Below, piece by piece: positions 15,956-24,416 of a stretch of DNA of 64,000 nt. How positions within the stretch are numbered: the first letter of the stretch is position 1; every line of letters starts with the position of its first letter. The stretch comes from CAKSQF01 sp964568425 (GTDB lineage Bacteria > Bacillota > Clostridia > Oscillospirales > CAG-272): positions 4,308 through 68,307 of the forward strand of contig CAZMPO010000009.1 of the NCBI GenBank assembly GCA_964568425.1, in the 5' to 3' direction. The notes beneath the pieces were generated by a model. It saw only the letters and a program-made list of their open reading frames with translations. It did no database searches and had not been told where the DNA came from. A program made the position numbers and the translations under genes.

Positions 15956-16987
15956 ATGAAAATAATACATACAGCCGATCTCCATATAGACAGCCCGATA
16001 AAAGGTCCGTCTGCCGAGCACTCGAGAGAGAGACGTCGGGAGATACTTCACACATTCGGAACGATATGCCAAAGGGCACGCGATAATTCGGTCGATGCCG
16101 TTATTGTCTCGGGTGATCTCTTTGACAAAAGCACAGTCGGAAAATCGTCCTTGCAGTATGTTATAGCTTGTATAAAGAGATCCGCCCCGATCGTTTTTTT
16201 GTACCTGCGCGGAAACCATGATGAAAAAGACGCGTTTGACGGTTTTGAGCTCCCCGAAAATCTTGTTATCCTGTCAGACGGGAAGTGCCCTGCCGAATTT
16301 TCGGACGATGTGGTCGTTTACTCATTTGAAAGTTCCGAGTCCCTTGCCGCATGTCCGCCGCTTGATGAAAAAAATTTCAATATCGTCATGTATCACGGCG
16401 ACCTTGGTCCGATCGCCACGGATATATCGAACAAAAACATTGATTATCTCGCTCTCGGGCATTATCACGGACGCGATTTTGGCAGTATAGATCGCAGAGG
16501 GATGTGGCTTTATCCCGGATGCCCGAACGGGAGAGGATATGACGAGTGCGGAGAAAAGAGTGTCGAGCTCCTCGAAATATGCGATCACAATCTGAGCCAC
16601 ATGCCGATCATGACATTTGACCGTCTGTATCATGATGTTCATATATCCGCTGATAATATTATGTCAAATTACGAACTGTCCGAAGCTCTTGCGGCAAAGC
16701 TTGTCGACATTCCTCGCGACGACTGCGTCAGAGTCGAATTTGAGGGCAGAGCGGACAGCATGATATCGCCCTTCTCGCCGCTCGTGCGTGAAGTGCTCTC
16801 CGATTTTTTTGATTTCAAGATCGTTGACAGCACGAGAGTTTCTGTTTCGGACGCCGAGATAGGCTCGCTTTCGCTGAGAGGAAAGTTTGTCGAGTTGATA
16901 AGGGAGAGTGAAGCGGATGATTCGGTCAAGGAGCTTGCTATTAAATATGCGTTCGCCGCGCTTTCGGGGGAGGAGATGCCGAGATGA
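15956..16987 (+). CDS. SbcD/YhaO-like DNA-repair metallophosphoesterase
   Basis: A 343-residue calcineurin-like phosphoesterase of the Mre11/SbcD type. The five metal-binding motifs are visible: HTADLHID, SGDLFD, GNHDE, MYHGD and LGHYHG, all within residues 5-170. A C-terminal adaptor domain of about 130 residues follows and should contact the ATPase partner. The start is an ATG with AGAAAAGG upstream. The stop overlaps the start of the next gene by 4 bases, and that gene is the SMC-like ATPase expected as partner. The pair corresponds to B. subtilis YhaO/YhaN rather than SbcD/SbcC by size. Nuclease polarity is unknown. Confidence 0.9.
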   Translation: MKIIHTADLHIDSPIKGPSAEHSRERRREILHTFGTICQRARDNSVDAVIVSGDLFDKSTVGKSSLQYVIACIKRSAPIVFLYLRGNHDEKDAFDGFELPENLVILSDGKCPAEFSDDVVVYSFESSESLAACPPLDEKNFNIVMYHGDLGPIATDISNKNIDYLALGHYHGRDFGSIDRRGMWLYPGCPNGRGYDECGEKSVELLEICDHNLSHMPIMTFDRLYHDVHISADNIMSNYELSEALAAKLVDIPRDDCVRVEFEGRADSMISPFSPLVREVLSDFFDFKIVDSTRVSVSDAEIGSLSLRGKFVELIRESEADDSVKELAIKYAFAALSGEEMPR

Positions 16988-19326
16988 GACTTATAAGCTG
17001 CCATATCGAGAGTTTCGGCAAGCTCGTTGACAAAGATCTTTCGTTTGACGGCGATTTTTGCCCGATCTGCGCCGAAAACGGAAGCGGCAAAACGACATTT
17101 GCGGCTTTCGTAAAGGCGATGCTTTACGGTTTACCGTCAAACAGAGTTAAGGACAGCAACAGAAAAAAATATTCACCTTGGTCGGCAGGAACAAAGCCCT
17201 TCGGAGGAACACTGATATTCGAAGACGGCGGCAAACAATATCGACTTGAGCGTGTTTTTTCGGTGGCAAAGGACACATCGGATGAATGCCGACTGTTTCT
17301 AAACACGACCCACGAGGAGATCGAATGTCCCGAATCGGTCGGTGAGCATTTTCTCGGTGTCGATGAGCCGACATTCGAGCGTTCTCTCCTTCTTGTCGGA
17401 TCTCCGTACAACCACGCAAAGGGTGCTAAAGCCGACAACGGATCGATCATCAAGAAACTGAGCGGTATCCTTTCGGCAGAGGATGACGCCGAGAGGCTCG
17501 CACGCGCACTCGAGAGCTTGACCGATAAGAAAAAAAGCTATAAAGCTCTGCGAGGTGACGGCGGAACGCTTAACCGGCTATCGCTCGAACGTGATGAATG
17601 CTTTTCAAAACTTGCCCGTCTTGAGCGTCTGTCACAAACGCTTGCGCAAAACGGCGATAAGATATCCAAACTCACATATGAAGATGTCGAGACCAAGAAG
17701 AGGCTTGCCGAATATGACGCCGAGTACAAGCGCGCCCTCGATGTCGACGGCATGAGAGAAAAACTCGTGCAAAAAAATCGAGCCTTGTCGGAATTTGAAG
17801 ATGCAAAAAAAGAGTATGACAAGATGTCGTCGCTCTTTACCCGCGACATTCCGACTAAAGAGGAGATCGAGAGGGCGCGAACGATCAGTGTAAAGCTTGA
17901 CTCTTTGGAGCAGGATGCAAGATCACTCGTTTTTTCTTCCGAAAAAGAGACTCGACTTTCCTATCTTTCGTCTCTTGATATCTCGGATGATGATATTTCC
18001 AAACTCGGCGATATTGCAACAGCTCAAAGGGATGTCGGGCGCGATATCGAGCGTCTTTCGTCCGACCCCGCATACATATCGCTGTCAAAAAAGTATTTCG
18101 ACGGCAAAGGGTCTGCGAAAACCGTCAAAAAGCCATCGATCGGTTGGCAGCTCGCTCTTTCGGTATTTGTTTTGCTGATCGGCACAGGCCTTGCGTTTTT
18201 TGCTCCGATGGTCGGTTTTGCGATCATTCTTGTTTCAATGATCATAGCTGGTATCTTTGCCTTTCTTTATCTTAAAAAGATGTCAGAGTATCGGGACGAG
18301 ATATCAATTTCCGAGCGCGAGTATTCGGAATATCTGCTTAAAAGCTCCGAGATAAACAAGCTTTCGACCAAAAGATCCGAGCTTGAAAATGCTTATTTAT
18401 CAATTTGCACAAAATATAAAGTTGCATCGCTTGACGAACTCCGTGCACTTGTCGGTGAACGAGATGCGCTCTTTGCCGAAAAGGAAAACAACAGGTCAAG
18501 ACTTGACGCTGTTCAAAATGAGTCCGCAACGCTTCGCGAAAGACTTGATGATCTTCTTTCGGTAACCGCCACGATCGGCGATAACTATCAAGAAAGACTC
18601 TCTTGCCTGACGGATCGTATATCCGAACTTAAATATTCGCACACAAAACTCGATCTGGCAAAAAAGGCACTTTCCGAGTTTGACGATTTTGACATATGCG
18701 AGGAAGATTTGACCGATGTTCGAACACAGAGTGAGGTCAGGCGTGATATCGATGCATGCAGAGCAGAGTGCGAGCGTATCGCGGCTGATCTGAAATCTGC
18801 CCAAAATGAGCGTTCGGCACTCGAGGCAGAGATCGATAAAGTGCCCGAGCTTGAGGAAGAGCTTGCCGCAATATCTGAAAAGATCGTTGTTTCAACAAAA
18901 AATTATGAGGCGATCGAGCTTGCGATAGATTATCTCAAAAAGGCGGCAAAAGAGCTTGAGGAAGGGTATCTTCCAAAAATGCAGACAGCTTTTGACGGCT
19001 ACTTTGAAATGTTTAAGCAGGACAGTGTTCCCGCTTGCTTTGTCGGACGAGATCTTGCCGTGTCCTACAGCGAGGCAGGAAAAACCAGAGAACTGTCGAG
19101 CGAGAGCAGTGGCCTTCGTGATGTTATAGAGCTTTGCGCAAGGCTCTCTCTTGCCGATGCGCTTTTTGAAGGAAAACGAGCATTTGTTTTGATGGACGAT
19201 CCCTTCATAAATCTTGACGATAAAAACATCGAGGCAGCGGTCCGCACTTTGTCGAGTTTCTCGCAAAAATTCCAGATAATCTACATGACATGCAGCACCT
19301 CAAGGATGCCGAGAGACAATATTTGA
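16984..19326 (+). CDS. SbcC/YhaN-like SMC-type ATPase with membrane hairpin in the coiled coil
   Basis: A 780-residue Rad50-like ATPase. The N-terminus has FGKL and the P-loop AENGSGKTTF (about 31-40); long coiled coils occupy most of residues 170-660. The C-terminal part carries the ABC signature (LSSESSGLRDVIELCARL) and Walker B (FVLMDDPFINLDD). Around residues 383-430 two hydrophobic stretches (LALSVFVLLIGTGLAFFA and MVGFAIILVSMIIAGIFAF) predict a transmembrane hairpin in the middle of the coil, where Rad50 has a zinc hook; no CxxC hook is visible. YhaN-family proteins show this feature, so membrane-anchored repair or surveillance is plausible. It is translationally coupled to the phosphoesterase gene. 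Confidence 0.9.
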   Translation: MRLISCHIESFGKLVDKDLSFDGDFCPICAENGSGKTTFAAFVKAMLYGLPSNRVKDSNRKKYSPWSAGTKPFGGTLIFEDGGKQYRLERVFSVAKDTSDECRLFLNTTHEEIECPESVGEHFLGVDEPTFERSLLLVGSPYNHAKGAKADNGSIIKKLSGILSAEDDAERLARALESLTDKKKSYKALRGDGGTLNRLSLERDECFSKLARLERLSQTLAQNGDKISKLTYEDVETKKRLAEYDAEYKRALDVDGMREKLVQKNRALSEFEDAKKEYDKMSSLFTRDIPTKEEIERARTISVKLDSLEQDARSLVFSSEKETRLSYLSSLDISDDDISKLGDIATAQRDVGRDIERLSSDPAYISLSKKYFDGKGSAKTVKKPSIGWQLALSVFVLLIGTGLAFFAPMVGFAIILVSMIIAGIFAFLYLKKMSEYRDEISISEREYSEYLLKSSEINKLSTKRSELENAYLSICTKYKVASLDELRALVGERDALFAEKENNRSRLDAVQNESATLRERLDDLLSVTATIGDNYQERLSCLTDRISELKYSHTKLDLAKKALSEFDDFDICEEDLTDVRTQSEVRRDIDACRAECERIAADLKSAQNERSALEAEIDKVPELEEELAAISEKIVVSTKNYEAIELAIDYLKKAAKELEEGYLPKMQTAFDGYFEMFKQDSVPACFVGRDLAVSYSEAGKTRELSSESSGLRDVIELCARLSLADALFEGKRAFVLMDDPFINLDDKNIEAAVRTLSSFSQKFQIIYMTCSTSRMPRDNI

Positions 19327-19366
19327 AATTTTGTGCAAATTTCGCACAAAGATTTTCAAAAAGGGC

Positions 19367-19395
19367 TTGTAAAAAACAAAAAAATATGGTAAAAT
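19367..19395 (+). promoter_or_regulatory. Promoter of ackA
   Basis: TTGTAA (19367-19372), 17-bp spacer, TAAAAT (19390-19395), about 74 bases before the start codon. Confidence 0.65.
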
Positions 19396-19468
19396 AAAGG
19401 CAAATATCAAGTGCGTCGGGAAAGAACTCGATGCCGTACATATATTCTAAAGGAGTAGGTAGTTATTT

Positions 19469-20710
19469 ATGAAAATTCTCGTTATCAACGCAGGCAGCTC
19501 ATCGCTTAAATATCAGCTTTTTGATATGCCTGCCGCAAAGGTTCTTGCCAAAGGTATGGCTGACTGTATCGGTATGGATGCGGAAGGTCTTGCAAAGGTC
19601 GGCAAACCCAACTTCAAGCATACACTTCCCGGAAACACCCCCTACACACAGACGATGCCCTTTGCAAATCACGCAGAGGCGATCAGAAAGGTCGTTGACT
19701 GCCTTGTCGACCCAGAGCTTGGAGTTATCTCGTCCATGTCCGAGATCGATGCTGTCGGACACAGAGTTCTGCACGGCGGCGACAAGTTTACCTCGTCGGT
19801 ACTTGTCGATGGTATGAACGGCGATGTCGTTAAGGCGATCACCGATTGCATCCCGCTCGGACCTCTCCATAACCCCCACAATCTGACAGGCATCCGCGCG
19901 TGTGCCGAGATCATGGGCGAGGAACTTCCTCAGGTTGCGGTATTTGATACAGCATTCCATCAGACGATGCCCGATTTTGCTTATACTTACGCAATTCCTC
20001 ATGAATATGCCGAAAAATACGGCATCCGTCGCTACGGCTTCCACGGTACATCGCATCGCTATATCACATTGAAGGTTGCCGAGATGCTCGGCAAGAAACC
20101 CGAAGAGCTCAATGTCGTGACCTGCCACCTCGGCAACGGTTCGTCGATCTCGGCTGTTAAGGGCGGAAAGTGCTTTGATACCACCATGGGTCTTACCCCT
20201 CTTGAGGGAATTATGATGGGCACTCGTTGCGGCTCGATCGACCCTGCCATCGTTCCGCTTCTCATGAAAAACGAAAATCTCACCCCCGATGAGATCGATA
20301 CGATCATGAATAAAAAGTCGGGTATCCTCGGCGTTACCGGTGTAACATCGGATAACCGCTGGATCGAACAGCACGCAAAGGACGGCGATCCCAAGGCTGT
20401 GCTTGTCGAAAACATGCTTTGCCATCAGCTTACAAAATATATCGGCGGCTTTGCTGCATCCATGGGCAGGCTCGACGTGATCGCTTTTGCGGGCGGAATC
20501 GGTGAAAACAATCCCCAGTACCGCCGTCGCGTTGCCGAAAAGCTGGCTTTTATGGGCGTTGCGATCGACGAGGAAAAGAACCTTGCCGCAGTTCACGGCG
20601 GAGAGGGCGATATCTCGACCGATGACGCATCCGTGCGTATGCTCGTCGTTGCTACCGACGAGGAGCTTATGATAGCTAAGGATACGTTCGATATCGTCAG
20701 CGCGCGCTGA
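19469..20710 (+). CDS. ackA: Acetate kinase
   Basis: A 413-residue ASKHA-family kinase converting acetyl phosphate and ADP to acetate and ATP, the ATP-yielding step of acetate fermentation. Family signatures are present: VINAGSSSLKYQLF (residues 4-17), VGHRVLHGG, FDTAFHQTMP, RRYGFHGTSHRY, HLGNGSSISA and the late FAGGIGENN. The length is slightly above the usual 395-405. The start has AAAGGAGTAGG upstream. No phosphotransacetylase gene is adjacent, so pta must be elsewhere. A terminator follows. Confidence 0.97.
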   Translation: MKILVINAGSSSLKYQLFDMPAAKVLAKGMADCIGMDAEGLAKVGKPNFKHTLPGNTPYTQTMPFANHAEAIRKVVDCLVDPELGVISSMSEIDAVGHRVLHGGDKFTSSVLVDGMNGDVVKAITDCIPLGPLHNPHNLTGIRACAEIMGEELPQVAVFDTAFHQTMPDFAYTYAIPHEYAEKYGIRRYGFHGTSHRYITLKVAEMLGKKPEELNVVTCHLGNGSSISAVKGGKCFDTTMGLTPLEGIMMGTRCGSIDPAIVPLLMKNENLTPDEIDTIMNKKSGILGVTGVTSDNRWIEQHAKDGDPKAVLVENMLCHQLTKYIGGFAASMGRLDVIAFAGGIGENNPQYRRRVAEKLAFMGVAIDEEKNLAAVHGGEGDISTDDASVRMLVVATDEELMIAKDTFDIVSAR

Positions 20711-20727
20711 ACCTATCGGTGAAATTC

Positions 20728-20763
20728 AGCAGTCACGTTTTCTCATGATGTGACTGCTTTTTC
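20728..20763 (+). terminator. Terminator of ackA
   Basis: AGCAGTCAC (20728-20736) pairs with GTGACTGCT (20750-20758), followed by TTTTCG and more T. Confidence 0.85.
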
Positions 20764-20895
20764 GCTTTTTTAACAATCTATACACACATCCGAGATCAAA
20801 ATGTTGTATAATAGGATGCAACCGCCGATCGCTTGTTGCTGTCGAATTTTTTTCGATAGATTGTCACGAATCGCTCTTTTGATGCGTCTTTTATC

Positions 20896-20970
20896 AAAGG
20901 AGAGGTCTGTTTACTTTAAATGGAAAGGATTTTTGCGCATATGCGCAAAATGTTGGTAACGGATATATGA
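20896..20970 (+). promoter_or_regulatory. Possible 16-codon upstream ORF overlapping a palindrome and the next start
   Basis: AAAGGAGAGG (20896-20905) precedes an ATG at 20920 that opens a 16-codon frame (MERIFAHMRKMLVTDI). It stops at 20968-20970, overlapping the next ATG as ATGA. Inside lies a perfect 20-bp palindrome, TTTTGCGCATATGCGCAAAA (20931-20950). The following gene has no good ribosome site of its own, so translational coupling through this short frame is possible. A TATAAT at 20807-20812 may be the -10 of the transcript; its -35 is weak. Confidence 0.4.
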
Positions 20971-22316
20971 AAAAGAGACTGATATTTGCCATCTCGCTTA
21001 TTCTGTATGCTTTTTTGCTTGTTCTCGGAGCATCAATGCTGCTTTCGAAGGTCAAGGGACAGCTTGCCGAATATGAATCCGCTCAGCCCGAAAAAGCGGT
21101 GGAACTGCATATTAACGCCTTTGTGCATGCGGCAAAAAGCGGCACTCTCTCACAGATGATCACTCTTCCGGATGGATTTATCGGAGAGTTTGACGAGACC
21201 TCGCCGTTTGTAAAGCCCTATGTCGACCTTATCGCCGAGGGCAATATCACATACAAAAAGATGCTTGATGAGGGTAACTCGGATACAAGCGGATATGCTC
21301 TTTATTCGGGTGATCGTCAGGTTGCGAAAATGAGGATACGCGGCGTCAACGAACGCACAAAACTTCTTATTTTTACATGCAGCGATTGGGAGCTCGTCTC
21401 TATCGAGCCGATCACGACCGCATCGTTTAATCTGACATTTCCCGAGGGCATCGCCGTAACTGTAGACGGCAACAAAATGAGCGGCATACTCGGAACGGAC
21501 GGAAATGTTACATATTCCGCGTCTTCGTTCAGCGAGATCAAGAAGATTACAGCCGAGGATCAATACGGTCATATCGTCGAAGTCGATACAAAAAATGTCG
21601 ATAAGATCAAATATAAATCCTTCGAAATAACCATCCCCGACTCGTTTAAGGTCGAAACAGGCGGACAGACCCTTGCGTCCGATACGCTTACAAAGACCGA
21701 GATGCCGGGATTTGACATGATAAAGGAATACATGTCGAGCACCCCGAGTCTCGTTACATATAAGTTCTCCATCCTCACCGAGGAGGGAAAGACCCCCGAT
21801 GTCAAGGTGACCGATAATGTCGGAGAGAATGTGGAGATCGACTACGAGAATGGTTATCTCAAAGTCACCGAGCTGACAAAGACCGACAGCGTTCCCGCTG
21901 AAATAACCGATGTTTTTGATGTTCTCAAATCTGTTGAGACCCACAGCCTTTTCACATCCGACGATCTCTCGGGTAAACAGCACGGATTTGCAACTCTTGC
22001 CGCATATCTTATCAAGGATTCTTACCTTTATAACAGCTTTTACGAATATGCGACAGGCATCGACATCACGTTTACCTCAAATCATAAACTCATGGATCCC
22101 GCATTCGTCGATGAAAGCGTTGGCGGATTTGTAAGATACAGCGATAACTGTTTCTCGTGCGAGGTCAAATTGACCAAGAGAATGAAGCTTACACGTACGG
22201 GACAGATCAGAGAAGACAAGATCGATGCGACTTATTACTACGTGAAGGTCGATGTCACCGATAACGGAGCAGACGATCCTCAGTGGTATATGGTCTACTA
22301 CAGATCGAATATATGA
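20967..22316 (+). CDS. Membrane-anchored protein of unknown function
   Basis: A 449-residue protein that I do not recognise. An N-terminal signal anchor (IFAISLILYAFLLVLGASMLL, about residues 5-26) is followed by an exported region with no cysteines of obvious role. The region around 30-145 has the look of an NTF2-like or DUF4878-type module (ELHINAFVHAAKSGT...). The last part (about 325-449) again holds an NTF2-like segment (THSLFTSDDLSG...), with alternating beta content between. It is followed after 24 bases by the phosphodiester glycosidase-family gene, so the two are probably co-transcribed and work outside the membrane. Confidence 0.8.
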   Translation: MKKRLIFAISLILYAFLLVLGASMLLSKVKGQLAEYESAQPEKAVELHINAFVHAAKSGTLSQMITLPDGFIGEFDETSPFVKPYVDLIAEGNITYKKMLDEGNSDTSGYALYSGDRQVAKMRIRGVNERTKLLIFTCSDWELVSIEPITTASFNLTFPEGIAVTVDGNKMSGILGTDGNVTYSASSFSEIKKITAEDQYGHIVEVDTKNVDKIKYKSFEITIPDSFKVETGGQTLASDTLTKTEMPGFDMIKEYMSSTPSLVTYKFSILTEEGKTPDVKVTDNVGENVEIDYENGYLKVTELTKTDSVPAEITDVFDVLKSVETHSLFTSDDLSGKQHGFATLAAYLIKDSYLYNSFYEYATGIDITFTSNHKLMDPAFVDESVGGFVRYSDNCFSCEVKLTKRMKLTRTGQIREDKIDATYYYVKVDVTDNGADDPQWYMVYYRSNI

Positions 22317-22340
22317 TCATTCGGTCGGAAAGGATATGCT

Positions 22341-23462
22341 ATGAGCACTGCAAATAAAAGAAAGAAAAAAAGATCCAAAGGTGCGCGGATAGCACTTACC
22401 GCACTTAAGATATTTCTCGGCGTGCTGTCGTTTTTGCTCGTGACGGTGCTTGCCGTCGCCGCGACACTTTTCTTCGCGATGAAGCTTATCTGCAGCGATA
22501 TTTCTCCTGCCGCAAGATCGACATTTGTCACGACCATTCTCGAAACCGGTCAGATGAAGTTTCTTGCGTCTTGGTATCTCTCTCCCGAAGAAATACAGGA
22601 GATAGTAGATCATAACTCGATGGGTGAGATGACCGAAACGGTCGACCCCGGACTTATTTCGATAGGTGTCGGCAATGAGGGTACGCAAAGACCCGATGAC
22701 CCCACAAAACCGATCGAAGGTGATATCACGATCGAAAAGATCACCGGAAGAGGCTCGTTTGACGCGACACTTATGATAATCAAAGATCCCTCAAGGGTCA
22801 GCCTTGCGACAATTTACCCTTGGCGCGAGTACGGAGATACGCTTGATAAGATCGTAAAGGATGCCGGTGCGATCGCAGGCGTCAATGCGGGAATGTATTA
22901 TTCGTCGGGTAATAAGGGCGGCAGACCGATCGGAGTTGTCGTTTCTAACGGTAAAATACAGCTTAATGAACCCGAAAAATATAAAGGTCTTGTTCTTATA
23001 GGACTGACAAGCGGCAATCTTCTTCAAATTGTCGATATCGACGGTAAGTCAGCCAAAGAGGTCGAGGCGATCATTAAAGAGCTTGATATCAGAGATGCGA
23101 CGACCTTCCAGGAAGATACATCCGACTCCAACAATCACTTTGTCAAGCTTGTGATCAACGGCAAAGCAAGAGAGCTCAACGGACAGGGAAGCGGACAGAA
23201 TCCGCGCACCGTTATCGGACAGCGTTCGGACGGCGCACTTATGCTTCTCGTTACCGACGGCAGAGGCTATAAGGGTCATATAGGCGCGACCGCGGCAGAT
23301 CTTATTTCGATAATGCTCGAATACGGTGCCGTCAATGCGGCAAACCTTGACGGCGGCAGCTCGTCATGTATGTATTACGAGGGCGAGTTCTTGATGCCGA
23401 GCGTAACTCTCTACTATCAGGACTCTTCATGGAGACTTCCTTTTGCATTCGTTGTTAAATAA
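22341..23462 (+). CDS. Membrane-anchored phosphodiester glycosidase-family (NAGPA-domain) protein
   Basis: A 373-residue protein with a basic N-terminus, a signal anchor at about 16-50 and an extracellular NAGPA domain (about 135-370). Diagnostic motifs are INAGMYYSSGN.. GRPIGVVVSNG, PRTVIGQRSDGALMLLVTDGR and AANLDGGSSSCMYYEG. The family includes the human enzyme that uncovers mannose-6-phosphate by removing GlcNAc. Bacterial members are annotated as exopolysaccharide biosynthesis proteins and may cleave GlcNAc phosphodiesters in surface polymers. GGAAAGGA precedes the ATG. It follows the unknown membrane protein by 24 bases. Confidence 0.9.
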   Translation: MSTANKRKKKRSKGARIALTALKIFLGVLSFLLVTVLAVAATLFFAMKLICSDISPAARSTFVTTILETGQMKFLASWYLSPEEIQEIVDHNSMGEMTETVDPGLISIGVGNEGTQRPDDPTKPIEGDITIEKITGRGSFDATLMIIKDPSRVSLATIYPWREYGDTLDKIVKDAGAIAGVNAGMYYSSGNKGGRPIGVVVSNGKIQLNEPEKYKGLVLIGLTSGNLLQIVDIDGKSAKEVEAIIKELDIRDATTFQEDTSDSNNHFVKLVINGKARELNGQGSGQNPRTVIGQRSDGALMLLVTDGRGYKGHIGATAADLISIMLEYGAVNAANLDGGSSSCMYYEGEFLMPSVTLYYQDSSWRLPFAFVVK

Positions 23463-23470
23463 ATACATAT

Positions 23471-23505
23471 TTACGACCCCGATGATATTTCCATCGGGGT
23501 CGTAA
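23471..23505. terminator. Bidirectional hairpin terminator
   Basis: TTACGACCCCGATG and CATCGGGGTCGTAA form a 14-bp perfect stem with a 7-nt loop between the convergent NAGPA and araC genes. Confidence 0.8.
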
Positions 23506-23507
23506 TG

Positions 23508-24287
23508 CTATTTGTTGTTTATGTTCTGCTTTCCGTAGGCTTTTATAAATTCCGACGGCGTTATCCCTTCGTGATATTTGAAATACTTCAGAAAATACTT
23601 GTAATCACTGAAAGAGTTGTCAAGTGCCGTCCTTTTGAGGGTCGAATATCCCGAGATCAGCTCTCGCTTTATCTTGTCCATCTTGCATCTGTCAATGTAT
23701 GCTTTGATTCCCTCGGGATAGCCTTTTTTGAACAGCCTGCAAATGTAGTCTTCGTTGTATGAAAAACGTGCGGCAACATCCGATACTTTCAGTAATTTAT
23801 CGCTGTTCTTTCGGATCCATTCGGATATTTCGTCGAAAAGATGATCGGTGTTAACACTTTTTTCATCTCTGCTTTGCAGTTCAAGCTCCGAGAGCAGGAC
23901 GCCGAGAAGCTTGCTGCAAACATCGCATGAGTATCCGTCAGTCCGCTCGCAGTGGATTATCTGCCTGCAAAGAAGCTCGGCACGATAAGCCTCACTTGCC
24001 TTAAAAATGATCGGCGGCAGCTTGTCGTATGCATCTGCTTTCGTGTAATGTATCCAATAAAAGGATAGCGGATCAACGCTTTCGCGATAACCGAAGTGCC
24101 GAATACCGGGCTCGATCCTGAGGCAGTCGCCGACATTCAATGTGTATTCGACCCCGTTCGAGTTGATATATGCACACCCTTTGATAATAAGTATGATCTC
24201 ACAGCTGTCGATAGTTCTGTCGGGGTGCGTCCAACTGCCCGATGAGACGAATTTGCCGCCGTGAATGTATTTTATGCTGTCATACAT
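23508..24287 (-). CDS. AraC-family transcriptional regulator next to GH127 gene
   Basis: A 259-residue regulator with an N-terminal cupin-like sensing domain (about 1-130; H and E residues in CLRIEPGIRHFGYRE) and a C-terminal pair of helix-turn-helices (about 155-255; VSDVAARFSYNEDYICRLFKK and KRTALDNSFSDYKYFLKYFKYHEGITPSEF). It is divergent from a GH127 arabinofuranosidase gene and shares a fully overlapping promoter region with it. The likely role is control of that gene in response to an arabinose-containing saccharide; the ligand is inferred from the neighbour only. Confidence 0.92.
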   Translation of the reverse strand: MYDSIKYIHGGKFVSSGSWTHPDRTIDSCEIILIIKGCAYINSNGVEYTLNVGDCLRIEPGIRHFGYRESVDPLSFYWIHYTKADAYDKLPPIIFKASEAYRAELLCRQIIHCERTDGYSCDVCSKLLGVLLSELELQSRDEKSVNTDHLFDEISEWIRKNSDKLLKVSDVAARFSYNEDYICRLFKKGYPEGIKAYIDRCKMDKIKRELISGYSTLKRTALDNSFSDYKYFLKYFKYHEGITPSEFIKAYGKQNINNK

Positions 24288-24324
24288 AGTCGGATTTTAA
24301 CCCCTTTGCTTTTGATTTTGGAAA

Positions 24325-24380
24325 TTGAAAAAACTGTCGATCTGTACTATAATTATAGTGTAAAAAGATCGAAATGTCAA
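24325..24380. promoter_or_regulatory. Overlapping divergent promoters of araC-type regulator and GH127 gene
   Basis: Plus strand: TTGAAA (24325-24330), 17-bp spacer, TATAAT (24348-24353). Minus strand: TTGACA (24380-24375), 17-bp spacer, TATAAT (24357-24352). The two -10 boxes overlap inside the palindrome ACTATAATTATAGT (24346-24359), so polymerase can occupy only one promoter at a time. Confidence 0.8.
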
Positions 24381-24416
24381 TAGAATTTCAAAAATAATTT
24401 GTAAAGGAGATTTTTT

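Noticed and set aside
19499..20596. A 365-codon minus-strand frame across ackA
   Set aside because: The plus frame is a textbook acetate kinase; the antisense frame has no family features.
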